Notes: generated by a model from the sequence alone, not told the origin. 64,000 nt of DNA from Streptosporangium becharense (GCF_014204985.1 NZ_JACHMP010000001.1:5208001-5272000); one strand, 5' to 3'. Counted from the first letter of the stretch, positions 25,041 to 33,409 are shown. Numbers and translations are program-made.

Positions 25041-26030
25041 TCACGGGGGGAGTTCGCCGGAACCGCGGGGGATGAGGCGGGTGGGCAGCTCGACCCGCTC
25101 CGGCGTGCCCCGGTCGCCCGCGAGGCGGCGGAACAACAGTTCGGCCGCCGTCGCGCCGAGCCGGACCGGGTCCTGGGCGACCACGGTCACCCCGGGTACC
25201 AGCAGGTCGGCCAGTTCGAAGTCGTCGAAACCCACCAGGGCCGGGCGGTGCCCGGTGCGCAACACGGCCACGGTGATCCGGCCGTTGCCGGCGAACACCG
25301 CCGTGGGCGGGTCGTCCCCGGAGAGCATCCGGGTCAGCACCGGCCCCGCCTGCGCGGCGGGGCCGGTGGCGACCAGCGATCCGTCGTAGGGCAGGCCGGC
25401 CTCCCCCAGGGCACGGCGGTAGCCGGCCAGCCGCTCGGCGGCGGTGTAGATGGACGGGTCGTCGCCGATGAAGGCGATGCGGCGGTGGCCGTGCCCGACG
25501 AGGTGGGCCACGCCCGCGCGGGCCCCGCCGGAGTTGTCGCAGAGCACGGTGTCGACGTCCAGGCCACCCGGCCGGTCGGCGAAGACGGCGGCGATGCCCG
25601 CGTCCAGCTCGGACCTCAGGTAGGAGTGGTCGGACCCGGCGGGCACGATGATCAGCCCGTCGACCCGGCGGGCACAGAAGGTGAGGACCAACTCCCGTTC
25701 GCGCCGCGGGTCCTCACCCGAGGACCCGCTCAGCACCAGCGAGCCGTGCCGGAGTGCCACGTCCTCGACGGCCCGGTTGAGCCCGGAGTAGAACGGGTCG
25801 GCCACGTCCTCGATCACCAGGCCGATGCTCGCGGTCCGGCCGCGGCGGAGCACCCGGGCGCTCTCGTTGCGCCGGTAGCCCAGCCGCTCGATGACGGCCT
25901 CGACCCGCTCGGCCATGGCCGGGGCGACTCCCGCCTCACCGTTCACGACCCGGGAGACGGTCTTGAGCGCCACCCCGGCCTCGGCCGCGACGTCCTTCAT
26001 GGTGGGGCGTCCCCGCCCGCTGTCTGTCAC
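25041..26030 (-). CDS. LacI family repressor, probable regulator of the distant sugar importer
   Basis: About 329 residues. The LacI helix-turn-helix is TMKDVAAEAGVALKTVSRVVNGEAGV, with the hinge ending RRNESARVLRRGRT. The periplasmic-binding-like sugar domain then begins TASIGLVIEDVADPFYSGL. GTG 26030 gives the usual N-terminus; ATG 26048 would add six residues. The operator GACAACGTTGTC at 26061-26072 lies just upstream and is identical to the core of the site before the ABC importer at 16301. It is therefore probably autoregulated and controls that importer. It is divergent from an MFS gene, which may share control. Confidence 0.92.
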   Translation of the reverse strand: MTDSGRGRPTMKDVAAEAGVALKTVSRVVNGEAGVAPAMAERVEAVIERLGYRRNESARVLRRGRTASIGLVIEDVADPFYSGLNRAVEDVALRHGSLVLSGSSGEDPRRERELVLTFCARRVDGLIIVPAGSDHSYLRSELDAGIAAVFADRPGGLDVDTVLCDNSGGARAGVAHLVGHGHRRIAFIGDDPSIYTAAERLAGYRRALGEAGLPYDGSLVATGPAAQAGPVLTRMLSGDDPPTAVFAGNGRITVAVLRTGHRPALVGFDDFELADLLVPGVTVVAQDPVRLGATAAELLFRRLAGDRGTPERVELPTRLIPRGSGELPP

Positions 26031-26060
26031 GGCCCGATGATGGCCCAAGTCCGGCTCGCC

Positions 26061-26072
26061 GACAACGTTGTC
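26061..26072. promoter_or_regulatory. LacI operator GACAACGTTGTC
   Basis: A perfect 12-bp palindrome with central CG lies 31 bases upstream of the LacI start and in the divergent gap before the MFS gene. It is identical to the core of the palindrome at 16302-16313. Confidence 0.75.
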
Positions 26073-26141
26073 ATCCGGGTGGAGGGCTGTTTCCGGCGGT
26101 CTCGTCGAGGAGCCCGGGGCGGGATATGGGAGGGTTGGGCA

Positions 26142-27356
26142 ATGTCTGATCGGGGACCCAGGGTGTCACGTGTTCTGCTCGTCGCGGGGTTCGTGCTCGC
26201 CGCGCTCAACCTGCGGCCCGCGCTGGCCGGCGTCTCTCCCGTGCTCGGCGAGATCATGGAGGACCTCGGGCTGAGCGCCGCCGGTGGAGGAGCGATCACC
26301 ACGGTCATGGTGGTCTGCCTGGGGGTGCTCGGCCCGCTCGCCCCGCTGCTGGCGCGCCGTTTCGGCCTGGACCGCACGCTTCTGGCGGGGTTGATCCTCC
26401 TGGCCGCCGGGGTGGCGCTGCGCAGTGCGGGCGGTGTGCCCGCCCTGTACGCGGGCGCCGCCGTCGCCGGTGCGGCCATCGCCGTCATGAACGTGGTGAT
26501 GCCCGGGGTGGTGAAACAGCACTTCCCCGCCCGGGTCGGGTTCTTCACCGCGGTGTACGTCTCCGGGCTCGTGGTGGGTGCCGCCGCGGCGTCCGGGCTG
26601 ATGGTCCCGCTGGAGCGTGCCACCGGGTACGGCTGGCGTGAGGTGACCGCGATGGCCGCGATCCCGGCGCTGGCGGCGGCGGCGCTCTGGCTGCCCCAGG
26701 CCCTGCGCCGTCCGGAACGACCGCAGGACGCGCCGCGGCCGTTCGCGGCGCTGCTGCGCAGCCGCGTCACCTGGTACGTCACCGTTTTCATGGGGTTGCA
26801 GTCGCTGACCTTCTACATCGTGCTGGCCTGGCTGCCGACGATCTTCAGGGACGCCGGGCTCCCGGCGGACCAGGCCGGTTACCTGCTGAGCCTGACCAAC
26901 CTGTCCCAGGTGGCCGCGACCCTCACCGTTCCGGTGCTCGCCGGCCGGTCGCGGTCGCAGGTGTCGTACGTCACGGCCGCGACCGTGCTCACCGCCGCCG
27001 GGTACGCCGGGGTCCTCGTCGCCCCGGCGACCCTCCCCTGGCTGTGGATGGTCGTGCTCGGGCTGGGCCAGGGCGCCTCGATCGCGCTGGCCCTGCTCAT
27101 CATCACGCTCCGGGCCCCGGACCCGGTCTCGGTGACCGCGTTGTCGGCCGTCGCGCAGTCCGTCGGGTACGTGCTGGCCGCGCTCGGCCCGTTCCTGATC
27201 GGCGCGCTCCACGAGCTCTCGGGCGACTGGACGCTCCCGCTGCTGGTCGCCCTCGGGGCGTGCGGGCTCCAGCTGGTCGCCGGGTTCCTCGCCGGCCGCC
27301 CCGGGCTCGCCGTCGGTGTGACGCGTCCCGCGGAGGACCCGCTGCCGTCACGCTGA
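26142..27356 (+). CDS. MFS transporter, CynX/NimT family
   Basis: A 404-residue membrane protein with about 12 segments. The opening VLLVAGFVLAALNLRPALAGVSPVLGEI is characteristic of the CynX/NimT (cyanate, nitroimidazole) branch. LAPLLARRFGLDRTLL is the usual loop 2-3 phrase. Members export or import small anions or drugs; the substrate here is unknown. The frame is open far upstream. ATG 26142 is chosen because GGGAGG stands eight bases before it and the first helix follows soon after. It is divergent from LacI, and the shared gap holds that repressor's operator. Confidence 0.88.
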   Translation: MSDRGPRVSRVLLVAGFVLAALNLRPALAGVSPVLGEIMEDLGLSAAGGGAITTVMVVCLGVLGPLAPLLARRFGLDRTLLAGLILLAAGVALRSAGGVPALYAGAAVAGAAIAVMNVVMPGVVKQHFPARVGFFTAVYVSGLVVGAAAASGLMVPLERATGYGWREVTAMAAIPALAAAALWLPQALRRPERPQDAPRPFAALLRSRVTWYVTVFMGLQSLTFYIVLAWLPTIFRDAGLPADQAGYLLSLTNLSQVAATLTVPVLAGRSRSQVSYVTAATVLTAAGYAGVLVAPATLPWLWMVVLGLGQGASIALALLIITLRAPDPVSVTALSAVAQSVGYVLAALGPFLIGALHELSGDWTLPLLVALGACGLQLVAGFLAGRPGLAVGVTRPAEDPLPSR

Positions 27357-27477
27357 GCGCGCCGGCCCGCGGGGCACGGACGGCCTTCCGATGGCACACG
27401 GACTCCCACCGGGCCGCCGGGCGTGGGCAGGCTTCCGGTGGCCCGCCGGGTGTGGACGGCCTTCCGGTGGTGACGCC

Positions 27478-27551
27478 CGCGATGCCTCTGATGCTTGTGA
27501 TGCCCGCGATGCCTCTGATGCCCGCGATGCCCGCGATCCCTGCGATGCCCA
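27478..27551. repeat. 9-bp tandem array (cgatgcccg / tgatgcctc)
   Basis: About eight near-copies of a 9-bp unit based on gatgcccgc fill the gap before the phosphodiesterase gene. An earlier pair of ggccttccg-containing repeats lies at about 27380-27475. Confidence 0.75.
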
Positions 27552-27581
27552 TGACCGGCGGCGACCGGTACCGTCACCGTT

Positions 27582-28613
27582 GTGCTGCACCAACCCGAAT
27601 CCGAGGCCACCGGACCCCGCGTCCCCATCGTGATCGGCCACCGCGGCGCCAGCGCGCACCGGCCCGAGCACACCCTGCTCTCGTACGAGGCCGCCATCGC
27701 GCTCGGCGCCGACTACATCGAGCCCGACCTGGTCGCAACCGGGGACCACGTGCTGGTCGCCAGGCACGAGAACGAGATCTCCGACACCACCGACGTCGCG
27801 AGCCGTCCCGAGTTCGCCGGCCGCCGCACGACCAAGACCGTTGACGGCCGCCCGGTCACCGGCTGGTTCACCGAGGATTTCACGCTCGCCGAGCTGAAGA
27901 CGCTCAGGGCCCGCGAGCGGGTTCCCGGCCTGCGTCCGGGCAACACGGCCTTCGACGGGCTGGCGGAGATCCCCACCTTCGACGAGGTCGTGCGGCTGGC
28001 CCGGCGGCACGGCGTGGGGGTCTACCCGGAGACCAAGCATCCCGGCTACTTCCGCTCCGCCGGGCTCCCCCTGGAGGAACCGCTGCTGGAGGTGCTCGCC
28101 CGGCACGGCTGGAGCGGGCACCACGACCCGGTCTTCATCCAGTCGTTCGAGACCGCCAACCTGCGCGAGCTGCGGAAGAGGACCGAGCTGCCGCTGATCC
28201 AGCTGGTCGCCGCCGCCGGAGCACCCCACGACTGGACGGCCGCCGGGGACCCGCGTACCTACGACACCATGGTCACCCCCGAGGGGTTGCGCGAGGTGGC
28301 GGAGTACGCGGACGGCATCGGCGTCGACACCCGCCGCGTCGTGCCGACCGGCCCCGACGGGAGCCTGCTGCCGCCCACCACGCTCATCCGGGACGCGCAC
28401 CGGGCGGGGCTGATGGTCCACGCCTGGACCATCAGGAACGAGAACTCCCAGCTTCCGGTGGACTTCCGGCTCGGTGACCCGGCCAGCCCGGCGTTCCCAC
28501 GCGCCACGGGGGATGTGATGGGCTGGCTGGAGAAGCTCTACCGGCTCGGCCTGGACGGCGTCTTCGCCGACGATCCGGGCATGGCGCGGGTCGTCCGCGA
28601 CCGGGTCGGCTGA
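27582..28613 (+). CDS. Glycerophosphodiester phosphodiesterase
   Basis: A 343-residue enzyme of the GlpQ/UgpQ family, which hydrolyses deacylated phospholipids to glycerol-3-phosphate and an alcohol. The catalytic opening IGHRGASAHRPEHT (about residues 18-31) supplies the two His of the active site, and DYIEPDL (Glu and Asp metal ligands) follows. The insert with FAGRRTTKTVDG and EDFTLAELKTLRARER is typical of the longer GlpQ type. No signal peptide is seen with GTG 27582, so it would be cytoplasmic. TACCGT seven bases before the start suggests a leaderless transcript. A 26-bp repeat array follows its stop codon. Confidence 0.93.
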   Translation: MLHQPESEATGPRVPIVIGHRGASAHRPEHTLLSYEAAIALGADYIEPDLVATGDHVLVARHENEISDTTDVASRPEFAGRRTTKTVDGRPVTGWFTEDFTLAELKTLRARERVPGLRPGNTAFDGLAEIPTFDEVVRLARRHGVGVYPETKHPGYFRSAGLPLEEPLLEVLARHGWSGHHDPVFIQSFETANLRELRKRTELPLIQLVAAAGAPHDWTAAGDPRTYDTMVTPEGLREVAEYADGIGVDTRRVVPTGPDGSLLPPTTLIRDAHRAGLMVHAWTIRNENSQLPVDFRLGDPASPAFPRATGDVMGWLEKLYRLGLDGVFADDPGMARVVRDRVG

Positions 28614-28694
28614 CCACCGCTCCCTCCGCCCGCGGTCGGCCTCCGCTCCCTCCGCCCGCGGTCAGCCTCCGCTCTCTCCGCCCGCGGTCGGGCC
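28607..28694. repeat. 26-bp tandem array whose first copy spans the stop codon
   Basis: Three units starting ccgctccctccgcccgcggtc lie at 28617, 28643 and 28669. The sequence around the stop (ggtcggctgaccaccgctcc) aligns with the unit with a four-base insertion, so the first copy includes the end of the phosphodiesterase gene. Confidence 0.75.
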
Positions 28695-28796
28695 GGCCGC
28701 CCTCCTCCTCCGTCCGCGACCGGCTTTCCCCCTCCACCCCGGCCGTGGGTTCTCGCCGGACACGGGTGGAGGGGGAGCGGTGCCGGAGTCGCGGGG

Positions 28797-29324
28797 TCAG
28801 GCGACCTCCGCCATCCGCCCGGCCGGCTCCATGTCGTCCAGCGGGCGTAGCTCGTCGGCGTAGCTGACCGAGACGCGGCGCATCACGCCGCTGTCGCTGA
28901 TGGAGTACTGGCCCAGGCGCCACAACGGCGGCGAGTAGGCGTGGATCGAGACGCTGCCGTGTACGGCGCCGGTCAGCCGGTGGATGTGGTCGGGGCCGAA
29001 GGAGAAGGACTCACCCGCGGAGACCACGGTCTCCAGGTGCTCGCCGCCGATGCGGGGGTTGCACTCCAGGAGCGCGCCGGCCACCACGCGGACCGCGCCG
29101 GAGGAGATGTCGTGGTCGTGCCAGCCGGTGTCGTCCTCGGGACGCCAGCACAGCAGCCAGATGTCCACGTGCGAGTCGCGGTAGAGGGAGGCGTAGTGGC
29201 GCCCGCCCTCCTCGGGGAAGGCGACCTCGTGCTGCCAGCGGGACGGGTCGGCGGCCAGTTCGTTGACCAGGTCGAGCAGTTCGCGCCGGTCGAGGGCACG
29301 GGCGGGCAGGGCCTCGTAGCTCAT
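28797..29324 (-). CDS. Cysteine dioxygenase-type cupin protein
   Basis: A 175-residue cupin of the cysteine dioxygenase type I family, which oxidises cysteine (or a related thiol) to the sulfinate using Fe(II) and O2. The iron ligands are the two His in DTGWHDHD (about residues 67-74) and the third in FGPDHIHRL (about residue 115). The conserved SSGAV follows the first motif. Its ATG overlaps the stop of a 50-residue frame upstream, which in turn overlaps the amidohydrolase gene, so three genes form a coupled operon. The thiol substrate might not be free cysteine, given this context. Confidence 0.9.
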   Translation of the reverse strand: MSYEALPARALDRRELLDLVNELAADPSRWQHEVAFPEEGGRHYASLYRDSHVDIWLLCWRPEDDTGWHDHDISSGAVRVVAGALLECNPRIGGEHLETVVSAGESFSFGPDHIHRLTGAVHGSVSIHAYSPPLWRLGQYSISDSGVMRRVSVSYADELRPLDDMEPAGRMAEVA

Positions 29325-29473
29325 GCGGTCGCTCCGCCGGGGTTGCCGGAGGACGTTCCGGGGGCCGCGGACGGACGCCCGCCGGGGCCGGTGAACCCGC
29401 GGCCCCGTGCCCGCCCGCCGGTCGCCGGTGCGCCGGGGATCTCACAGCTCCCGCGGTCCTGGTACTGGTTCAC
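29321..29473 (-). CDS. Unrecognised 50-aa peptide coupled to amidohydrolase and cysteine dioxygenase
   Basis: GTG 29473 overlaps the amidohydrolase stop (GTGA), with AAGGAG upstream. The frame ends in a TGA that overlaps the ATG of the dioxygenase. The peptide opens MNQYQDRGSCEIPGAPATGG and continues Gly/Arg/Pro-rich to about residue 50, with a single Cys at position 10. Tight coupling at both ends argues for real translation. The composition of the second half is typical of random GC-rich sequence, so it could be only a coupling device. I do not recognise a family. Confidence 0.5.
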   Translation of the reverse strand: MNQYQDRGSCEIPGAPATGGRARGRGFTGPGGRPSAAPGTSSGNPGGATA

Positions 29474-30384
29474 TTGCGCGACTCCTTCCTGTTCAGCAGG
29501 CGGTTGGGGTTGGTCACCGTGATGGCGTGCCGGGCGGCGTCGCCGAGCCCGGGGTCGGGGGCGGTCGCGTAGGGCTGGTCGGAGCCGTTGACCACGACGT
29601 CGACGCCCAGTTCGCGGACCGTCGCGTCGATGGCGCGCGGGCCGTAGGAGGAGGTCTCCACGAACATCCCGGGGTCGACCCGCCCCCGGCCGTCACCGCC
29701 CCGGCTGGTCAGCCGCTCGGAGTGGAGCGGGGCGAGCCCGGCCAGCAGCGCGAAGCAGACCCGCAGCCGGGGGTGCCGGGCCCGCCCGAAGGCGGCGAAC
29801 GCGTACCAGGCGGCGTGCATCTGCTGGACGTACGGCACCACGGCGGGCCACCAGCCGGGGCTCTCGGGCCGGGTGGCGGGGCCGGGGTGCACGAAGAGCG
29901 GCAGATCACGTTCGGCGAGCACGTCGAGCAGCGGGGCGACCCGTGCCAGGCCGGCGGCGTCGCCCAGCGCGCCGGCGGGCAGCTGCAACCCGACCGGGTT
30001 CGCTCCCGTGCCCGCGTGGCGACGCCCGTCGAGTGTCGCGGCGAGCCTGTCCGGGTCGATGTCGCCGAGGCAGGCGGCCGCCCAGACCCCGAACGGGGCG
30101 GGCAGGGCGAGGGCGTCCTCGTGGTAGGCGTCGATGAGGGGCCACGCCTCCTCGGGAGGCAGCGTCTCGACGCCCAGCGGGCTGGACAGCGACACCAGGG
30201 CCAGGTCGAGCCCGGCGTTCAGCTCCAGGCGCGCGGCGAGGTCGTGGTCGGCCGGGTCGGCCTCGTACGGCGGTTCACCGGCCAGGTGAAGCGTCCAGCC
30301 GTCGAGGAACGGCGGGGCCGTGCGGCGGCGCAACGCGTCGACGAACGCGGGTGTCCACAGGTGCTGGTGCACGTCGACGACCAC
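29470..30384 (-). CDS. Amidohydrolase family metal-dependent hydrolase (TIM barrel)
   Basis: A 304-residue member of the amidohydrolase-2 / ACMSD-like branch. The first metal site VDVHQHLW (HxH) is at residues 3-10. Later motifs are PLFVHPGP (His) and VVVNGSDQPY (Asp). Such enzymes hydrolyse or decarboxylate small carboxylates. GTG 30384 has GGAGGG upstream. It heads the operon with the 50-aa peptide and the cysteine dioxygenase and is divergent from a LacI gene. Two tandem LacI-type sites lie in the gap, so the operon is probably repressed and substrate-induced. Confidence 0.87.
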   Translation of the reverse strand: MVVDVHQHLWTPAFVDALRRRTAPPFLDGWTLHLAGEPPYEADPADHDLAARLELNAGLDLALVSLSSPLGVETLPPEEAWPLIDAYHEDALALPAPFGVWAAACLGDIDPDRLAATLDGRRHAGTGANPVGLQLPAGALGDAAGLARVAPLLDVLAERDLPLFVHPGPATRPESPGWWPAVVPYVQQMHAAWYAFAAFGRARHPRLRVCFALLAGLAPLHSERLTSRGGDGRGRVDPGMFVETSSYGPRAIDATVRELGVDVVVNGSDQPYATAPDPGLGDAARHAITVTNPNRLLNRKESRK

Positions 30385-30460
30385 CGCCGGCCCTCCTTTC
30401 GGCTATTCCCTACTAACAATATAGGTATATCCGCCCGCCTCGGCACGCCCAATGGTGATG

Positions 30461-30493
30461 CGGTTCAGTGAACCGTTTCAGTGAACCGTTTCA
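30461..30493. promoter_or_regulatory. Tandem LacI-type operators TGAACCGTTTCA (x2)
   Basis: TGAACCGTTTCA occurs at 30469-30480 and 30482-30493, 13 bases apart. The left edge also forms the 7-1-7 dyad CGGTTCA-G-TGAACCG (30461-30475). The sites lie between the divergent amidohydrolase and LacI genes. Confidence 0.65.
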
Positions 30494-30574
30494 CCAGAAG
30501 GGTGTCAATCCCGTCCCGAAGCGTGGACACCGGGATGACACCCCGCCGACGGCCCCGCCCAATAGGCTGGTCGG

Positions 30575-31564
30575 ATGCCCCAGCCCAGGAAACGAGCGAC
30601 GATCCGTGAGGTGGCGAAGGCCACCGGCCTCTCGCCCGCCGCCGTGTCGTACGCGCTGCGCGGCCTCCAGGTCTCCGAGGAGACCATCGAACGGGTGCGG
30701 CGGGCCGCGGCCGAGCTGGGATACGAGGCCGACCCCATCGCGCGAGCGCTCGCCAGCGGCCGGACCGGCATGATCGGCCTGCTCTGCGGTTCGCTGGAAG
30801 ACCTCTGGCAGCAGTCACTGGCCGTCGGGGTCGCCCGCGCGCTGAAGGACAACGACCGCTACGCGCTCATCCTGGACGCCGCCGGAGACCCGGCCCGGGA
30901 GAGCGCGCTGGCCAGGCAGCTCCGCGACCAGCGGGTGGACGCGCTGATCGTCCAGCCGGTCGACCCGGCGGCGTCACTGTGGGCCGAGCTCTGCCAGAGC
31001 CTTCCGGTGGTGTCGATCGGAGACTCACTGGCCGGTGCCCGCACGGCGGGCGAGGTCGTCTTCGACAACCGGACCGGCGTGACCCTCGCCCTGGAGCATC
31101 TCCGCCGCCGCGGTCACCGCCGCCTGGCGGTGCTCACCTCGACCCGGGCCAGCACCCCCGACCGGCCCGCGGACGTGCACGTCCTGGCGGAGGCGGGGCG
31201 GCTGGAACTGGACATCGACGTGATCACCGCGCCGCAGTCACCGGCCGCCGCGACGGAGGTCGCCCGCCGGGTGCTCGACGCCGGGCACCGCGCGTTCTTC
31301 TGCTTCGCCGACTCCATCGCCTACGGGGTCTACGCCGCCTCGGCCGAGCGCGGGCTGCGGATCCCGTCCGACGTCTCGGTGATGGGCTACGACGACCATC
31401 CCATGTCCGGCCTGCTCACCCCGGGGCTGACCAGCGTCGACTGGGACATCGACGGCATCGTGAGGGCCGCCGTCCGGATGGTCGTGGCCGCCGTCGACGG
31501 CACCGCCCGGCGCCGCCGCATCGTGCAGGCACCGGAGCTTCGCGAGCGCGGCTCGGTCGGCTGA
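30575..31564 (+). CDS. LacI family transcriptional regulator
   Basis: A 329-residue protein. The helix-turn-helix is ATIREVAKATGLSPAAVSYALRGLQVS with the hinge ending ADPIARALASGRT. The sensor domain has MIGLLCGSLEDLWQQSL and the late VMGYDDHPMSGLLTPGLTSV typical of the family. It is divergent from the amidohydrolase operon, with two tandem operator-like sites between, so it is the likely local repressor. TAGGCT six bases before the ATG and the absence of an RBS suggest a leaderless message. The effector is unknown, but neighbouring genes suggest a sulfur- or carboxylate-containing compound rather than a plain sugar. Confidence 0.92.
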   Translation: MPQPRKRATIREVAKATGLSPAAVSYALRGLQVSEETIERVRRAAAELGYEADPIARALASGRTGMIGLLCGSLEDLWQQSLAVGVARALKDNDRYALILDAAGDPARESALARQLRDQRVDALIVQPVDPAASLWAELCQSLPVVSIGDSLAGARTAGEVVFDNRTGVTLALEHLRRRGHRRLAVLTSTRASTPDRPADVHVLAEAGRLELDIDVITAPQSPAAATEVARRVLDAGHRAFFCFADSIAYGVYAASAERGLRIPSDVSVMGYDDHPMSGLLTPGLTSVDWDIDGIVRAAVRMVVAAVDGTARRRRIVQAPELRERGSVG

Positions 31565-31637
31565 CCGGCCGGGCCGGATCGGACAGCGAGGACGCGGGGC
31601 GGCACGGAGCGCACTCGTGCGCAGGGGAGGCGGATCC

Positions 31638-33032
31638 CTAATCGCGGGCGAGTCCGGGAAGGAGAGCGCGGGCGGCGTCGAGGTCGGCGTCCAGGGCACG
31701 GTCGGCCGCCCGGGGGTCGAGCGGGACGTCGCAGGGCAGGCCGCGTCCGCGTAGCGCCCGGGCCGCGGCCACCAGCTCGCAGGCCAGCACGATCTCCAGC
31801 GGCTCCGCGGCGGCCAGCGCGGAGCGGGCCGCCTGCGGGGCGAAACTCGCGTGGTCCTCGGTGCCCAGGGAGAGCACGGCGCCGGCGAGGGTCACCGGGG
31901 TGGCGAGCTGGCGCAGCTCGGCCAGGGCGGAGTGGGCGACGTACTCCAGGATCATCACCCCGGACGACCCGGGCCGTTCGGCGAGGAAGGGGAGCAGGCC
32001 CGTGTGCGCGGGATCGGCCAGGGTGGCCAGCCGCGCGGCGCTCAGGGTCGCCGTCTGCACCAGCGCCGCCCGCAGGGTGTCCAGCGCCAGCGCGACCCGC
32101 GCCGCGTGGAAGTTGCCGTTGTGCCAGGCCCGCCCCTCCGCGATCAGCGGATTCTCCGGGGACGCGTTCAGCTCCAGGGTGACCGCCTGCTCCGCGCCGT
32201 CGAGCGCGTCCAGCGCGGCACCGTGCACCTGGGGGAAGGCACGGTATCCGTAGGGGTCCTGCACCCGTCGCGGGTCGGTCGGGCCCGTCAGGGCACGCAG
32301 CCTCGCCGCGACCGACGACTGCCCCGGACCGCGTTGCACGGCGGGTGCGAGCGGTTCGGGCGAGGCGTCGACCGCCCGGAAGGAGAGGGCCGCGACCGCC
32401 GTGGCGGCCGACAGCAGGATCCGCAGGTCGTGGCAGGCCAGGGCGGCGTCCGCCAGGGTCGCCGCGCCGGAGCTGATGAAGGGCAGCGCGTCGCGGGCCG
32501 CCAGCGCGAACCGCGGCGGGCCGCCGGTCGGCGCGGCCGGGTCGGGGGTGGCGGGCGGGGCCCAGGGGATCTCACCGAGCAGGCACAGGGCGGTGGTGGC
32601 CAGGGCGGTGAGGTCGCCGGTGCCGACGGCGCCGTAGGTGCGGATCGGCGGGGTGAAGCCCCGGTTGACGGCGGCGGCGAGGACCGGCAGCACGGCGGGG
32701 TCGACCCCCGATCCGCCGGTGAGCAACTGGTTGATCCGTACGACGAGGGTGGCGCGGGCCCGCTCTTCGCCGATCAACGGCCCGGCGCCGCCCGCGTGGC
32801 TGCGGAGCAGGTCGAGACCGCCGGCCTCGGCCTGGACGTCCTTGTTGGCACCCACTCCGGTGGTCCGGCCGTACACCGGCCCGGCGAGGGCACCCGCCAC
32901 CCGCCAGGCCGTCTCCGCGCGTCCGGTGGGCCCCAGCAGGACCCCCGACCCGGACGCCGCCCGCCTGACCTGCGCACAGGTCAGGCGGGTTCCGTCGAGG
33001 ACGACGGGCATCCGGCCGGGCGCCTCGGTCAC
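31638..33032 (-). CDS. Aromatic amino acid lyase-like protein with a Gly-Thr-Gly triad
   Basis: About 464 residues of the HAL/PAL superfamily. Tyr54 in the YGRTTGVG loop, the RINQLL stretch and the late QDPYGYRAFPQVHGA, ENPLIAEGRAWHNGNFHA are family hallmarks. In active lyases Ala-Ser-Gly cyclises to the MIO cofactor. Here the matching residues are Gly137-Thr138-Gly139 in YGAVGTGDL. Whether an MIO-like group can form is uncertain, so ammonia-lyase activity is not assured. The start is GTG 33032, eight bases after the stop of the small membrane protein gene upstream; ATG seven codons later is possible. It may be a divergent subfamily rather than a decayed gene, because the rest is well kept. 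Confidence 0.8.
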   Translation of the reverse strand: MTEAPGRMPVVLDGTRLTCAQVRRAASGSGVLLGPTGRAETAWRVAGALAGPVYGRTTGVGANKDVQAEAGGLDLLRSHAGGAGPLIGEERARATLVVRINQLLTGGSGVDPAVLPVLAAAVNRGFTPPIRTYGAVGTGDLTALATTALCLLGEIPWAPPATPDPAAPTGGPPRFALAARDALPFISSGAATLADAALACHDLRILLSAATAVAALSFRAVDASPEPLAPAVQRGPGQSSVAARLRALTGPTDPRRVQDPYGYRAFPQVHGAALDALDGAEQAVTLELNASPENPLIAEGRAWHNGNFHAARVALALDTLRAALVQTATLSAARLATLADPAHTGLLPFLAERPGSSGVMILEYVAHSALAELRQLATPVTLAGAVLSLGTEDHASFAPQAARSALAAAEPLEIVLACELVAAARALRGRGLPCDVPLDPRAADRALDADLDAARALLPGLARD

Positions 33033-33040
33033 GTCGGGCC

Positions 33041-33409
33041 TCAGTCGCCCAGGACCAGGTCGAGCAGCCAGCTGATCACGCCGATGACGATCGCACCCCA
33101 GAGCGCGGCCCAGAAGCCCGCCACGTGGAACGCCAGGTCGAGCTGGCCGGCGATCCAGCTGGTCAGCAGGAGCAGGCCGGCGTTGACGACCAGGGCGAAC
33201 AGGCCGAGCGTGAGGATGTAGAAGGCGCAGCCGAGCGTCTTGATGATCGGCTTGAGCACGGCGTTGACGACGCCGAAGACCAGGGCGACCGCCAGGAGCG
33301 TGCCGATCTCCTTCGCCGGGGTGTCCGCGGACACGATGATGCCGTCCACCAGCTTGGTGGCCGCCCACAGGGCGGCCGCCACAGCCAGGATCTTTACAAT
33401 GATCTTCAC
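33041..33409 (-). CDS. Small four-helix membrane protein, phage holin superfamily IV type
   Basis: A 122-residue integral membrane protein with four hydrophobic helices (ILAVAAALWAATKL; TLLAVALVFGVVNAVL; AFYILTLGLFALVVNAGLLLL; FWAALWGAIVIGVISWLLDL). The pattern, with LKPIIKTLG between helices 2 and 3, is that of the PF04020 family. This family is named after holins but is widespread in bacterial chromosomes with no lysis role shown. GTG start with GAGGA upstream. It lies eight bases before the lyase-like gene and is probably co-transcribed with it. Confidence 0.85.
   Translation of the reverse strand: MKIIVKILAVAAALWAATKLVDGIIVSADTPAKEIGTLLAVALVFGVVNAVLKPIIKTLGCAFYILTLGLFALVVNAGLLLLTSWIAGQLDLAFHVAGFWAALWGAIVIGVISWLLDLVLGD

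Noticed and set aside
33041-33409. Phage holin homologue suggesting a prophage
   Set aside because: No lysin, structural or integrase genes nearby; the PF04020 family is common in non-phage chromosomes.
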